Source of the DNA: Tenacibaculum caenipelagi
Lineage (GTDB): Bacteria > Bacteroidota > Bacteroidia > Flavobacteriales > Flavobacteriaceae
Direction of reading: 5' to 3'
Assembly (NCBI RefSeq): GCF_004363005.1
Contig: NZ_SNYH01000004.1
Span: 1 to 64,000 of the forward strand
DNA: 64,000 bases
Made by a program: the position numbers and the translations under genes. Of this stretch, positions 1-7,768 are shown one piece after another (positions within the stretch are counted from its first letter, which is position 1; each line of letters opens with the position of its first letter). The notes beneath the pieces are model-generated. The model ran no database searches, was not told the DNA's origin, and saw only the letters and a list, made by a program, of their open reading frames with translations.

Positions 1-53
1 AAGCCCATTAGCGCCGATGGTACTGCCACTGGTGGGAGAGTAGGTCGTTGCCT
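1..53 (+). rRNA. rrf: 5S rRNA, 3' end (partial)
   Basis: The first ~52 bases match the 3' part of bacterial 5S rRNA: the GATGGTACTGCCACT helix, the GGGAGAGTAGGTCG segment and a short tail before a terminator. The 5' part lies outside the window, so this should be the distal end of an rrn operon. Called by recognition of the conserved 3' helix only. Confidence 0.9.
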
Positions 54-60
54 TTCTTTT

Positions 61-98
61 AAACCTCAATCTTTTATTAGATTGAGGTTTTTTTTTGT
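61..98 (+). terminator. Intrinsic terminator of the rrn operon
   Basis: A perfect 12-bp stem (AAACCTCAATCT at 61-72 with AGATTGAGGTTT at 79-90), a 6-nt loop, then a run of T. It lies eight bases after the end of 5S rRNA. Confidence 0.9.
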
Positions 99-500
99 TC
101 TTATTTTTCGAAAACTCCTTTTGCTATGACTGGATGTCGTAGCTTTTTATCCTTTACCCGTTATTTTTATAACTTTTTTGCTTCTATTTTAAGGAAGCTT
201 TTTTTGTTATTGAAGAGAAATCACTACTTGAATCTTTATAGTAGGATCGCGTAGTAGAACCACAAGATAAATTTCTAAGGAATCTAGTTAGTAATTATAC
301 AAGTCAACAAGCTTTTACTACCTTATAATACAAACTCCATATAAGTTATCATTAAAGAATTGGAGTATGAACTAGAGGTTTATAATGAGGGTTATTTGGT
401 AGAGGATATATTACAGCTAGCATATATAGATGAAAAGTTAGAGTATATAGAGTCGAAATTGAATAAAGACTATATGAATAGGTTAGATATCATAGAAAAA
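99..500. other. Intergenic spacer, no supported gene
   Basis: About 400 AT-rich bases between the rrn terminator and the bidirectional terminator at 501. The only open frame starts with TTG at 360, has low-complexity composition and runs straight through that terminator into the 3' end of the nrfD-like gene. I see no repeat, RNA or regulatory structure here. Confidence 0.6.
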
Positions 501-531
501 AAGGGTAGCATAAATTTGCTACCCTTTTTTG
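501..531. terminator. Bidirectional intrinsic terminator
   Basis: Perfect 10-bp stem AAGGGTAGCA (501-510) with TGCTACCCTT (517-526), loop of six, A-run before and T-run after. It can end transcription from either side and would close the leftward nap operon just past the nrfD-like stop at 549. Confidence 0.85.
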
Positions 532-548
532 ACTTAGTAAGAATAATT

Positions 549-1766
549 TTATTTTTTATACTTTAATTTTCCTGTTTCTATACCAATAGCGGTTTTAGCA
601 AGTACTGTAAATATAAGAGCTCCTAAAGCCCAAATACCTAATGTAACACCTATTTCTATAGCTGTTGGTGTATATTCTGCAATTTTACCATAAGGACCAG
701 GAATAAATCCAGGAACAATTAAGCCGAAACCTTTTTCAATCCATATTGCAATAAAGAGTATAAAACAAGCGAAGTATAAAATTTTTAAGTTGTTACGAAG
801 CTTATGAAAAGTTAAAATAACTGTAGCTATAACATTTAAAGTAATGGCTGTCCATATCCAAGGTAATAAGGCTGTTTTTCCATCTAAACCAAAGAATAGA
901 TAATAAGCACTTTCACTATGATGCGTCGGAGCATAAAATTCTTTAAATAGCTCAGATACCAACATAATTATATTAATTTGAGCAGCTACAGTAACTACTA
1001 AGGCTATTTTCTTAATTGTTTTATCTTCTATTTTAAATTCGGTAAAGGTTCTAATAATAGCAAGAACTAAAATAATTAAGGCAGGACCTGCTGCAAAAGC
1101 AGAAGCTAAAAATCTAGGACCTAAAAGAGCATTATTCCAAAAAGGGCGCGCTTGTAATCCTTGGTATAAAAAAGCGGTTACTAAATGAATTCCAACAGCC
1201 CAAAAAACTGATAATAAGGCACCAGGTACATAAACACTAGCTTTTGCTTCTTTTCCTTGATAATGTCTAAATAAAATATAAAATGGAATTGTAATATTTA
1301 AAAATAAGTACCCGTTTAATACTATTACATCCCAAGTAAGCATTGAATTAGGAAAGTTAAATACCCCAAAACCAGGTATCATATGCCATAATACCGAAGG
1401 TCCACCCATATCGGCAATAACAAAAGCTAAACACATAATAAGTGCAGCAACTGCTAAACCTTCACCAATTAAAACAGCTTGCTTAAAATCAATATCTTTT
1501 AAGACATAAGTAGGCATCACTAGCATAACGGCTGCAGCTGCAACACCAACTAAGAATGTAAAGTTTGAAATATACAAACCCCAGCTTACTCTATCTGTCA
1601 TTCCTGTAACACTTAAACCATGTTCTAATTGAATGGAATAACAATACATTCCTATTAATATTATTAGGGTTAAAAAGCCCATCCATAAATGGTACTTTTT
1701 AGAACCTTTAGTGATAATATCTAAACTATCTCTGACTAAACTTGTAAAAACTTTAAGTCTTCTCAT
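549..1766 (-). CDS. NrfD/PsrC-family membrane subunit of the nitrate reductase electron-transfer module
   Basis: A 405-residue polytopic protein of the NrfD (PsrC-like) family. It has a short cytoplasmic start and about ten hydrophobic helices, including the SWGLYISNFTFLVG segment typical of the family. These proteins oxidise menaquinol and hand electrons to a partner iron-sulfur subunit, which is encoded just upstream (10-bp gap). No NapC-type cytochrome is present in the operon, so I infer that this protein plus its iron-sulfur and tetrahaem neighbours feed NapB/NapA. It is the last gene of the operon, before the terminator at 501-531. Family assignment is firm; partner assignment rests on context. 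Confidence 0.88.
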   Translation of the reverse strand: MRRLKVFTSLVRDSLDIITKGSKKYHLWMGFLTLIILIGMYCYSIQLEHGLSVTGMTDRVSWGLYISNFTFLVGVAAAAVMLVMPTYVLKDIDFKQAVLIGEGLAVAALIMCLAFVIADMGGPSVLWHMIPGFGVFNFPNSMLTWDVIVLNGYLFLNITIPFYILFRHYQGKEAKASVYVPGALLSVFWAVGIHLVTAFLYQGLQARPFWNNALLGPRFLASAFAAGPALIILVLAIIRTFTEFKIEDKTIKKIALVVTVAAQINIIMLVSELFKEFYAPTHHSESAYYLFFGLDGKTALLPWIWTAITLNVIATVILTFHKLRNNLKILYFACFILFIAIWIEKGFGLIVPGFIPGPYGKIAEYTPTAIEIGVTLGIWALGALIFTVLAKTAIGIETGKLKYKK

Positions 1767-1776
1767 TGTATATATT

Positions 1777-2904
1777 TTAATCCATAAAGTACCAGAACTT
1801 TGGTTCTGTACCTAAATCTTCTTTTAACCTGAACACCTTCTTGTTTTCTAAAACCCATCTAATTGTACTATTAGGATCTAAAAGATTACCAAAAATTCTA
1901 GCTCCTGTAGGACAAGCTTCAACACACGCTGGGTTTTTACCAGCTCTGGAGCGTTGTACACAGAAAGTACACTTTTCCATAACTCCCTTTTTTCGTAATC
2001 GATTTCCTAAATAATGTTGATTTTTATTAATTTCTTCTTCAGGAACTTCAGGCTTACTCCAATTAAATCTACGCCCATCATAAGGGCAGGCAGCCATACA
2101 ATAACGACAACCTACACACCAGTCGTAATCAACCACAACCAATCCGTCTTTTTCTCTCCAAGTAGCTTGTACAGGACATACTTCTACACAGGGTGGATTA
2201 TCACAATGAAAACACTGTGTCCCCATATAGAAATGCCCTTCAGCAGGAACTTCATGGTAGTAATTGTCATCTGCTTCGTTGAAGTTAAATCCTTTTCCGT
2301 CTTTCATTTCATGAATACGGATGTATTGCATTTGTGAATTTCTGTCTTGATTATTTTCTTTAACACAAGCACTCACACAATCCATATATCCTTGACATTT
2401 TGAAATGTTAAAGGCATAACCAAAAAGTACATCTTCTTCAGCATTTTTAGAAGACATATTAATCGTTTTTCCTGTTCTTAATTGATAGGAACGAACTAAT
2501 CTGTTTACAGTGGCTTCTTTTTCTTCATCTGTCATTAGTTTATAGTTTCCTTTAAACTGTTCTTCCCAATCTATTTGAGCTTTTTCTTTAGATTCATCAC
2601 TAGAAACTACACTTGTACATGATGATACAGCACCAGCACCAATTAATAGACTTGCAGTTAGTTTTTTAAAAGCAGATCTACGATCCATTTTTACATCGAA
2701 AACTTGATCGAAACCGTCTTTGTGTCTTTCATCTCCGATAGAGGCATTAATAGCCGCTTCAAAGAATTCTTCATTACTTAATTCTTCTTTTTTAGTGTGT
2801 GAACTGCATCCTTCTGATGTTTTACCACAACCACAAGAACTATCTTGCTGCTTATGTTTACTATTTAGGTTTAGAGTAAACCATTTTTTATTGTTATTGC
2901 TCAT
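1777..2904 (-). CDS. NrfC-like 4x[4Fe-4S] ferredoxin subunit with extended Tat signal
   Basis: 375 residues. The C-terminal two thirds carry four cysteine clusters, beginning CQGYMDCVSAC, CFHCDNPPCVEVCP, CVGCRYCMAACP and CTFCVQ, as in NrfC/PsrB subunits. The twin-arginine motif DRRSAFKKL lies at about residue 74, not at the N-terminus, followed by a hydrophobic stretch and SSC. It is preceded by an EEFFEAAI segment and by CGCG near the start. This matches the extended Tat signals known from Bacteroidota molybdopterin and iron-sulfur proteins. Role inferred: extracytoplasmic relay between the NrfD-like quinol oxidase and the cytochromes encoded upstream (9-bp gap). Lipid anchoring at SSC is possible but unproven. 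Confidence 0.87.
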   Translation of the reverse strand: MSNNNKKWFTLNLNSKHKQQDSSCGCGKTSEGCSSHTKKEELSNEEFFEAAINASIGDERHKDGFDQVFDVKMDRRSAFKKLTASLLIGAGAVSSCTSVVSSDESKEKAQIDWEEQFKGNYKLMTDEEKEATVNRLVRSYQLRTGKTINMSSKNAEEDVLFGYAFNISKCQGYMDCVSACVKENNQDRNSQMQYIRIHEMKDGKGFNFNEADDNYYHEVPAEGHFYMGTQCFHCDNPPCVEVCPVQATWREKDGLVVVDYDWCVGCRYCMAACPYDGRRFNWSKPEVPEEEINKNQHYLGNRLRKKGVMEKCTFCVQRSRAGKNPACVEACPTGARIFGNLLDPNSTIRWVLENKKVFRLKEDLGTEPKFWYFMD

Positions 2905-2912
2905 ACCTAAAT

Positions 2913-3539
2913 TTATTTACGTTCTTTAACTTTTTGAGTATTGAATCTTGCTGGCCATTTTGGGCTAAAACTAGGTGAATGTGGATTATGACAATTTACA
3001 CAAGTCATAGATGCTCTTGGTGTAGCCCAACTTTCAATTCGTTTTCCATGAGCTCCACCTGTCCAATCTTTATACTGTTTTTGATGACATTGACTACATA
3101 ATTTATAGCTCTTATTAAGATCAATAGAATGCCCAGTAATACTTTTTAAATCATCCATGTTAGCATCATTATGACAGGTAATACAGTTCATGGTATTTAA
3201 TGTTGCATGGTTTAATTTAATGTTCCAATGTGCTTTTTTTATATCTTTAGCTTGCATTTTAACTAAAGGTTGTGTGTGGCACTCTGTACATTTGTATGAT
3301 TTGATTTTATCTTTTCTAGTAGGAATTAAAAATGTGATTTCATTTTCTGTAACCTCCATCATTTTCATTCCTTCTAGGTACTTTTCTGAAGAAATAGAAG
3401 TTCCTTTATAATTTATACTTTCTGCTTCTATTTTATCTGTAATACTATGGTATTCATCTTCTTTATGTTTACAAGAAACTGATATTATAACAAACAAAAT
3501 AGTACAAAAGACGAACTTTATATATTTATGGTTTCTCAT
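2913..3539 (-). CDS. Tetrahaem cytochrome c lipoprotein of the nap operon
   Basis: 208 residues with a lipoprotein signal (hydrophobic stretch ending ISVSC at about residue 23) and four CxxCH haem-binding motifs: CTECH, CITCH, CSQCH and CVNCH. Additional histidines between motifs are suitable sixth ligands. The pattern resembles small cytochrome c3/NrfB-like electron carriers. It abuts napB (adjacent stop and start) and precedes the NrfC-like gene, so it probably ferries electrons from the quinol-oxidising module to NapB. I cannot assign it to a named Nap subunit; it is not NapC, because it lacks the NapC/NrfH membrane helix context and motif spacing. Confidence 0.82.
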   Translation of the reverse strand: MRNHKYIKFVFCTILFVIISVSCKHKEDEYHSITDKIEAESINYKGTSISSEKYLEGMKMMEVTENEITFLIPTRKDKIKSYKCTECHTQPLVKMQAKDIKKAHWNIKLNHATLNTMNCITCHNDANMDDLKSITGHSIDLNKSYKLCSQCHQKQYKDWTGGAHGKRIESWATPRASMTCVNCHNPHSPSFSPKWPARFNTQKVKERK

Positions 3540-4229
3540 TTAGTTTTCAATTTTTCTGATAAAATTACCAATGTCTTCAGTTACTTTATTATTGGGTACA
3601 TGACATTGTCTACAATTAATTCTCTCAGGGTGTGTAACTCTAATTTCTTTTGGAGCACTTGGACCTGCATGACAAGCCAAACAATTTTCTCGTAATTGTA
3701 ATTGATGTGGGATTACAGGAGGGCTTCCAGCCAAAGCATTATTGATTCCTACTGCTGGAATGGTGCCTTTTTTAAAGTTAGTTCCTTTAAAAAGTGATTG
3801 TGTTTTTTGAGGCACGTGACATTGACGGCAGTTCACCATTTCTGGATGCGGTGTTACCGGAGCATAAGCTTCAAATTTATCTACATAGCCACCATTTTCA
3901 TGGCACTTTAAACAAGTGTTTTCCCCCATACTACGCTCGCTAGTAACTTCATGAGGAATACTAGGAGGAGCTCCATGAAAAGCTCTATTATCGTAATAAG
4001 TTTTCATACTTCGTTGATGGTTTTCATCAACGGGCATGTTAGCATAATCTAAGGCGAATTCTGAGCGTTGAAAAACTCCAGTTTCAGATGGGATTATAGG
4101 TATAGGACGATTATTTTCAATAGGAATATACGCTTCCTCTTGTCCTTGATAATAACTATAATTCCAAATAGCAATAAATGCAATACATAAGATTATGAAT
4201 AATGATATGATACCTAAACGTTTCCTCAT
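3540..4229 (-). CDS. napB: NapB-like nitrate reductase cytochrome subunit, duplicated to four haem motifs
   Basis: 229 residues with an N-terminal hydrophobic anchor or signal (about residues 5-25). Standard NapB is a dihaem protein of roughly 150 residues. Here the NapB signature appears twice: PPSIPH...CLKCH...CRQCHVPQ, then PPVIPH...CLACH...CRQCHVPN. That gives four CxxCH motifs and suggests an internal tandem duplication of the dihaem unit. It lies 3 bp after napA, the usual partner. Function known for the family: periplasmic electron donor to NapA. The extra haems are seen in the sequence; what they do is not known. Confidence 0.85.
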   Translation of the reverse strand: MRKRLGIISLFIILCIAFIAIWNYSYYQGQEEAYIPIENNRPIPIIPSETGVFQRSEFALDYANMPVDENHQRSMKTYYDNRAFHGAPPSIPHEVTSERSMGENTCLKCHENGGYVDKFEAYAPVTPHPEMVNCRQCHVPQKTQSLFKGTNFKKGTIPAVGINNALAGSPPVIPHQLQLRENCLACHAGPSAPKEIRVTHPERINCRQCHVPNNKVTEDIGNFIRKIEN

Positions 4230-4232
4230 AAT

Positions 4233-6560
4233 TTATGCTTTTTCTACCTTAACGGCACATTTTTTATAGTCAGGCTCTTTAGAAATAGGACAAAATGAAT
4301 CTAACGTAATATCATTAATTAGCATGTTTTCATCAAAGAATGGAACAAATACTTGCATTGGTGCAGGAACTCCTCTTTGATTTACAGATGCAGGTAATAT
4401 TATTTCACCCCTACGTGTTGTAAGTTTTACTTTATCTCCATTTTTTATCTGCATTCGTTTTGCATCTTCTGGGTTTAGCTCTACATAAGAATGAGGCATG
4501 GCTTTATGCAATACAGGGATACGTCTTGTCATAGAACCAGTATGCCAGTGCTCTACTACACGACCTGTATTTAACCAATATGGGTATTCAGCATCAGGTT
4601 CTTCAGCAGCTGGTTCATATGGTCGTTGCCAAATAATTGCTTTTCCATCTTTTTTACCATAGAAATGAAAATCTTCTCCGTTAGAACAAGCAGGGTCATA
4701 TTTAGAGTTGAAACGCCATTGTGTTGGTTTTCCTTCTACGTACGGCCATTGCATTCCCGGATTTTCTTTAAGTACTTCTAGAGGAGCCATATTGTGCTTT
4801 TTGTTATCGTGATGTTTACGATATTCTGTATAAATTTCTTCAATATGAGTATCTTCATTATAGTAGAATTGCTTTTCATAGCCTAAACGTTTTGCTACTT
4901 CAATCAATTGCCAAGTATCACTCATCGCTTCACCTGGTGGTTGTATCATCTGTTCGAAGTATTGTGTTCTACGCTCTGAGTTACCATACATTCCTTCTCG
5001 TTCAATCCACATAGCAGAAGGTAAAATGACATCAGCTATATCAGTAGTAGGAGTAGGGTAAACATCAGAAACTACAATAAAACGACCTTCTTTTTTTGCA
5101 GCGTCTCTGTAACGTTTTAATTTAGGCATGGTTACCATTGGGTTAGTAACTTGAATCCACATAAAACGAATATCTCCTCTATCTAAAGCTCTAAACATTT
5201 CAACTGTATGATACGTAGGTTTAGGATCTATATTTTCAACAGGCACATCCCAAATTTTTGCAGCAAATTCACGGTGTTCTTTATTCATTACTACTCCATG
5301 AGGTAATTTGTGAGTTAAGGTTCCTACTTCTCTCACAGTTCCACAAGCAGAAGGTTGTCCTGTTAATGAGAAAGGACTGTTACCAGGAGTAGATATTTTT
5401 CCCGTTAGTAAATGAATATTATATATTAAGTTATTCATCCATGTACCTCTACTATGTTGGTTAGGTCCCATACACCAAAGTGACATTACTTTTTTATTAG
5501 GGTCACCATAATAGGCTGCCATGTATTTTATATCTTTAGCAGAAACTCCTGATATTTTTTCAACTTTTTCTGGTGTGTAATCCTCTAAGAATTTTTTATA
5601 GTCTTGAAAACTAATTTTTTCAGGTTTGTCTTTAAACTTGTATTTATCTTCTAGACCATACCCCATGTTAGTTAGTCCTTTATTGAAATTACAGTGTTTT
5701 TCAACAAAGGATTTGTTAACCCAACCATTTTTTATAATTTCATAACATATTGCGTTGGCAACTGCTAAATCGGTTTGAGGTAAAAATAAAATAGATTTAT
5801 CTGCAGCCATACTAGTACGAGTAGTACGAGTGGCAAAATCAATAATTTTCACACCTCTTTTTAGGCGTTGATCTAACAATCTAGAAAATAGTACAGGGTG
5901 CATCTCAGCCATATTGTTTCCCCATAAGACAAACACATCAGCATGATCGATATCTTCATAGCACCCCATTGGCTCGTCAATTCCAAAAGAAGTTAAAAAA
6001 CCTGTTACAGCACTAGCCATACACAGACGAGCATTGGCTTCAACATTATTAGTACCAATACAGCCTTTAAAAAGTTTAGAAGCTACATACCCGTCGGGGA
6101 TGGTCCACTGACCAGAACCATAAATAGATACTGAATCTTTACCATGATCTTTAATGGTTTCTTTCATTTTAGAAGCAATTAAATCTAAAGCTTCTTTCAT
6201 TGAGGTTTCTACATATTTACCATTCTTTTTAACTAGAGGTTTTGTTAAACGGTCTTTACCGTACATTGCCATTACTGAATGATATCCTTTAACACAGCAT
6301 AGTCCTTTGTTAACTGGCGATTTTGGGTCTCCTTTTACAGCGACAGCTTTTCCGTTTTCAATCCCAACTAAAACTCCGCATCCTACACCACAAAATCTAC
6401 AGGGAGCTTTTTTCCAGTCTAAATTTCCTCCTTTAGGTAAGTTTTTTTCTTGTTCTCCAGCAAACATAATTCCAGGAAACATGGTAGCGGCAGCAGTCAT
6501 AGCAGATAATACTGCCATCTTTTTTATAAAACTTCTTCTGTTTGTTGTTGAAGTGTACAT
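4233..6560 (-). CDS. napA: Periplasmic nitrate reductase catalytic subunit
   Basis: 775 residues. A twin-arginine signal (NRRSFIKKM, residues 7-15) is followed by the [4Fe-4S] site C54-x2-C57-x3-C61 and a later CC pair near residue 88. Molybdopterin-oxidoreductase domains follow; the predicted Mo-ligating cysteine is in NARLCMASAV. The C-terminal dinucleotide-binding domain ends with KEPDYKKCAVK, typical of NapA. It reduces nitrate to nitrite in the periplasm using bis-MGD. It is translationally close to napD upstream (3 bp) and napB downstream. Length and motifs fit NapA rather than assimilatory NasA, and the Tat signal supports this. Confidence 0.95.
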   Translation of the reverse strand: MYTSTTNRRSFIKKMAVLSAMTAAATMFPGIMFAGEQEKNLPKGGNLDWKKAPCRFCGVGCGVLVGIENGKAVAVKGDPKSPVNKGLCCVKGYHSVMAMYGKDRLTKPLVKKNGKYVETSMKEALDLIASKMKETIKDHGKDSVSIYGSGQWTIPDGYVASKLFKGCIGTNNVEANARLCMASAVTGFLTSFGIDEPMGCYEDIDHADVFVLWGNNMAEMHPVLFSRLLDQRLKRGVKIIDFATRTTRTSMAADKSILFLPQTDLAVANAICYEIIKNGWVNKSFVEKHCNFNKGLTNMGYGLEDKYKFKDKPEKISFQDYKKFLEDYTPEKVEKISGVSAKDIKYMAAYYGDPNKKVMSLWCMGPNQHSRGTWMNNLIYNIHLLTGKISTPGNSPFSLTGQPSACGTVREVGTLTHKLPHGVVMNKEHREFAAKIWDVPVENIDPKPTYHTVEMFRALDRGDIRFMWIQVTNPMVTMPKLKRYRDAAKKEGRFIVVSDVYPTPTTDIADVILPSAMWIEREGMYGNSERRTQYFEQMIQPPGEAMSDTWQLIEVAKRLGYEKQFYYNEDTHIEEIYTEYRKHHDNKKHNMAPLEVLKENPGMQWPYVEGKPTQWRFNSKYDPACSNGEDFHFYGKKDGKAIIWQRPYEPAAEEPDAEYPYWLNTGRVVEHWHTGSMTRRIPVLHKAMPHSYVELNPEDAKRMQIKNGDKVKLTTRRGEIILPASVNQRGVPAPMQVFVPFFDENMLINDITLDSFCPISKEPDYKKCAVKVEKA

Positions 6561-6563
6561 GGG

Positions 6564-6803
6564 CTAATTCTTTTTAGGTGTATTAAATCCTGAAACCATA
6601 GCCAATAGTTTTAAGCTACTTATGGTTTCTAGTTTCTGTTTTAAAATATCTTCTTCTGCCTTAGTTTCTGTTTCTGTAATAAGTACTAAAACATCTTTGT
6701 TTTCTGCAGGGATAACATCACAATGATTAAGGTTAGAAAGTGCTTGGATAAGCTCTTCTTTTTTGCCATCATGCGGATGGGCTAAATAACTTTTTATAGG
6801 CAT
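6564..6803 (-). CDS. napD: NapD-type Tat-signal chaperone
   Basis: 79 residues when started at the ATG at 6803 (MPIKSYLAH). The fold is the small NapD-like ferredoxin fold with pattern HPHDGKKEEL...VLVLITETET...KLLAMVSGF. NapD binds the NapA signal peptide and holds export until the cofactor is loaded. An upstream in-frame ATG at 6878 would add 25 residues. I reject it because the operator palindrome and the TTTG promoter element lie inside that stretch (6828-6871), placing the likely transcript start at about 6823. First gene of the leftward nap operon. Confidence 0.82.
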   Translation of the reverse strand: MPIKSYLAHPHDGKKEELIQALSNLNHCDVIPAENKDVLVLITETETKAEEDILKQKLETISSLKLLAMVSGFNTPKKN

Positions 6804-6827
6804 AAAATAGTGGTATTTAATCTTTAA

Positions 6828-6871
6828 CAAATTAATAAATATATCAATATAAGAAACATGATATTTATCAT
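6828..6871 (-). promoter_or_regulatory. Crp/Fnr-type operator and promoter of the nap operon
   Basis: The palindrome ATGAT-ATTT-ATCAT occupies 6858-6871. On the minus strand a TTAATTTG -7-like element lies at 6835-6828, its first base 29.5 bp from the operator centre. If transcription starts 12 bases after the element begins (about 6823), the operator is centred at -41.5, a class II activator position. The same 44-bp layout recurs at 7190, 14709 and 20755. The regulator is not encoded in this window. Confidence 0.75.
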
Positions 6872-6878
6872 AACTCAT

Positions 6879-7189
6879 GGTTTTTTAAAGAGTCATGTTT
6901 TTGAAAATGTAATTATTTGGTGTTGTTAATCAGGTTTTTAAAGAAATTTTGGCTGTTTGTTAATTATGAAATATCCAGTAATTTATTTTCAATTTAAATA
7001 AGGTGATATTGAATGTACTATTTATAGATTTAATAGAAGATAAGGTGAAAATTTATACTGATTTATTGACTCTACTTAAATATAAAGACCTAGTAATTGA
7101 GTCATACTATTGCCTTATTTACTAATCATGATGATTTAAAAGTGGTAGTTTGATTCTCGTTAAAAATACTTGTTATTAAATAACAAAAA
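6879..7189. other. Divergent nap/nor intergenic region
   Basis: About 310 AT-rich bases between the two operator-promoter units. The one structure I see is a second, differently spaced palindrome, AATCAT-G-ATGATT at 7124-7136, which could be an additional binding site. No open reading frame or RNA is supported. Confidence 0.5.
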
Positions 7190-7233
7190 ATGACATTTAT
7201 CATATTCCTTTTTTGCCTTTGACCATATTTTTG
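7190..7233 (+). promoter_or_regulatory. Crp/Fnr-type operator and promoter of norCB
   Basis: Palindrome ATGAC-ATTT-ATCAT at 7190-7203, then a consensus Bacteroidota -7 box TATTTTTG at 7226-7233. No good -33 TTTG lies at the usual spacing, as expected for an activator-dependent promoter. Predicted start about 7238, giving a leader of about 41 bases before norC. Confidence 0.78.
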
Positions 7234-7278
7234 CTAAATAAAGGACAAAAAAGTCTTTTACTTTAAAATCATTTAAAT

Positions 7279-7755
7279 ATGTTGTCAAAAAAGCAAGCTA
7301 AAACATTTTTTCTCGGAGGAACTTTAGTTACATTCTTGATATTTATTGGTTTAACGGTTTATTCTTTTTCGAAGAGTAATGATCAAACAAACTATAATGA
7401 ATTAACAGAATCTGCAATTAGAGGGAAAGAAATCTGGGAGTCTAACAATTGTATGGGATGTCATACAATTTTAGGAGAAGGAGGTTATTACGCTCCTGAA
7501 TTAACAAAAGTTGTTGATCGTTTAAATAGTAAGTACGGTGGAGAAGGAGAGGAAGTAATTAAAAGTATTTTAATGTCACCAGCGCCATGGCAACCAAACG
7601 GAAGAAAAATGGTTGCATATGAGATGAGTGAACAAGAAGCTGAAGATGTAGTAGCTTTTTTTAAATGGATTGGAAATATCGATTTAAACGGATTTGGAGA
7701 AATAGTAGGGGTAGATAGAAAAATATCTCCTTTATCAAAAAAGAACAACGAATAA
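7279..7755 (+). CDS. norC: Nitric oxide reductase cytochrome c subunit
   Basis: 158 residues: one N-terminal membrane anchor (about residues 9-29), then a monohaem cytochrome c domain with CMGCHTILGEGGYYAPELTKV, the diagnostic NorC segment. It passes electrons from periplasmic donors to the NorB haem b. It starts 41 bases after the predicted transcription start and is followed after 13 bp by norB. Normal length for the family. Expression is presumably activated by nitrogen oxides or anoxia through the operator at 7190. Confidence 0.93.
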   Translation: MLSKKQAKTFFLGGTLVTFLIFIGLTVYSFSKSNDQTNYNELTESAIRGKEIWESNNCMGCHTILGEGGYYAPELTKVVDRLNSKYGGEGEEVIKSILMSPAPWQPNGRKMVAYEMSEQEAEDVVAFFKWIGNIDLNGFGEIVGVDRKISPLSKKNNE

Positions 7756-7768
7756 AATTTAGAGTATT

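Noticed and set aside
360..566. 68-codon frame starting with TTG after the rrn operon
   Set aside because: It crosses a strong bidirectional terminator, overlaps the end of the nrfD-like gene and has no family resemblance or promoter.
6804..6878. N-terminal 25 residues of the longer NapD frame
   Set aside because: This stretch holds the operator and -7 element; the likely transcript starts at about 6823, so these codons are not translated.
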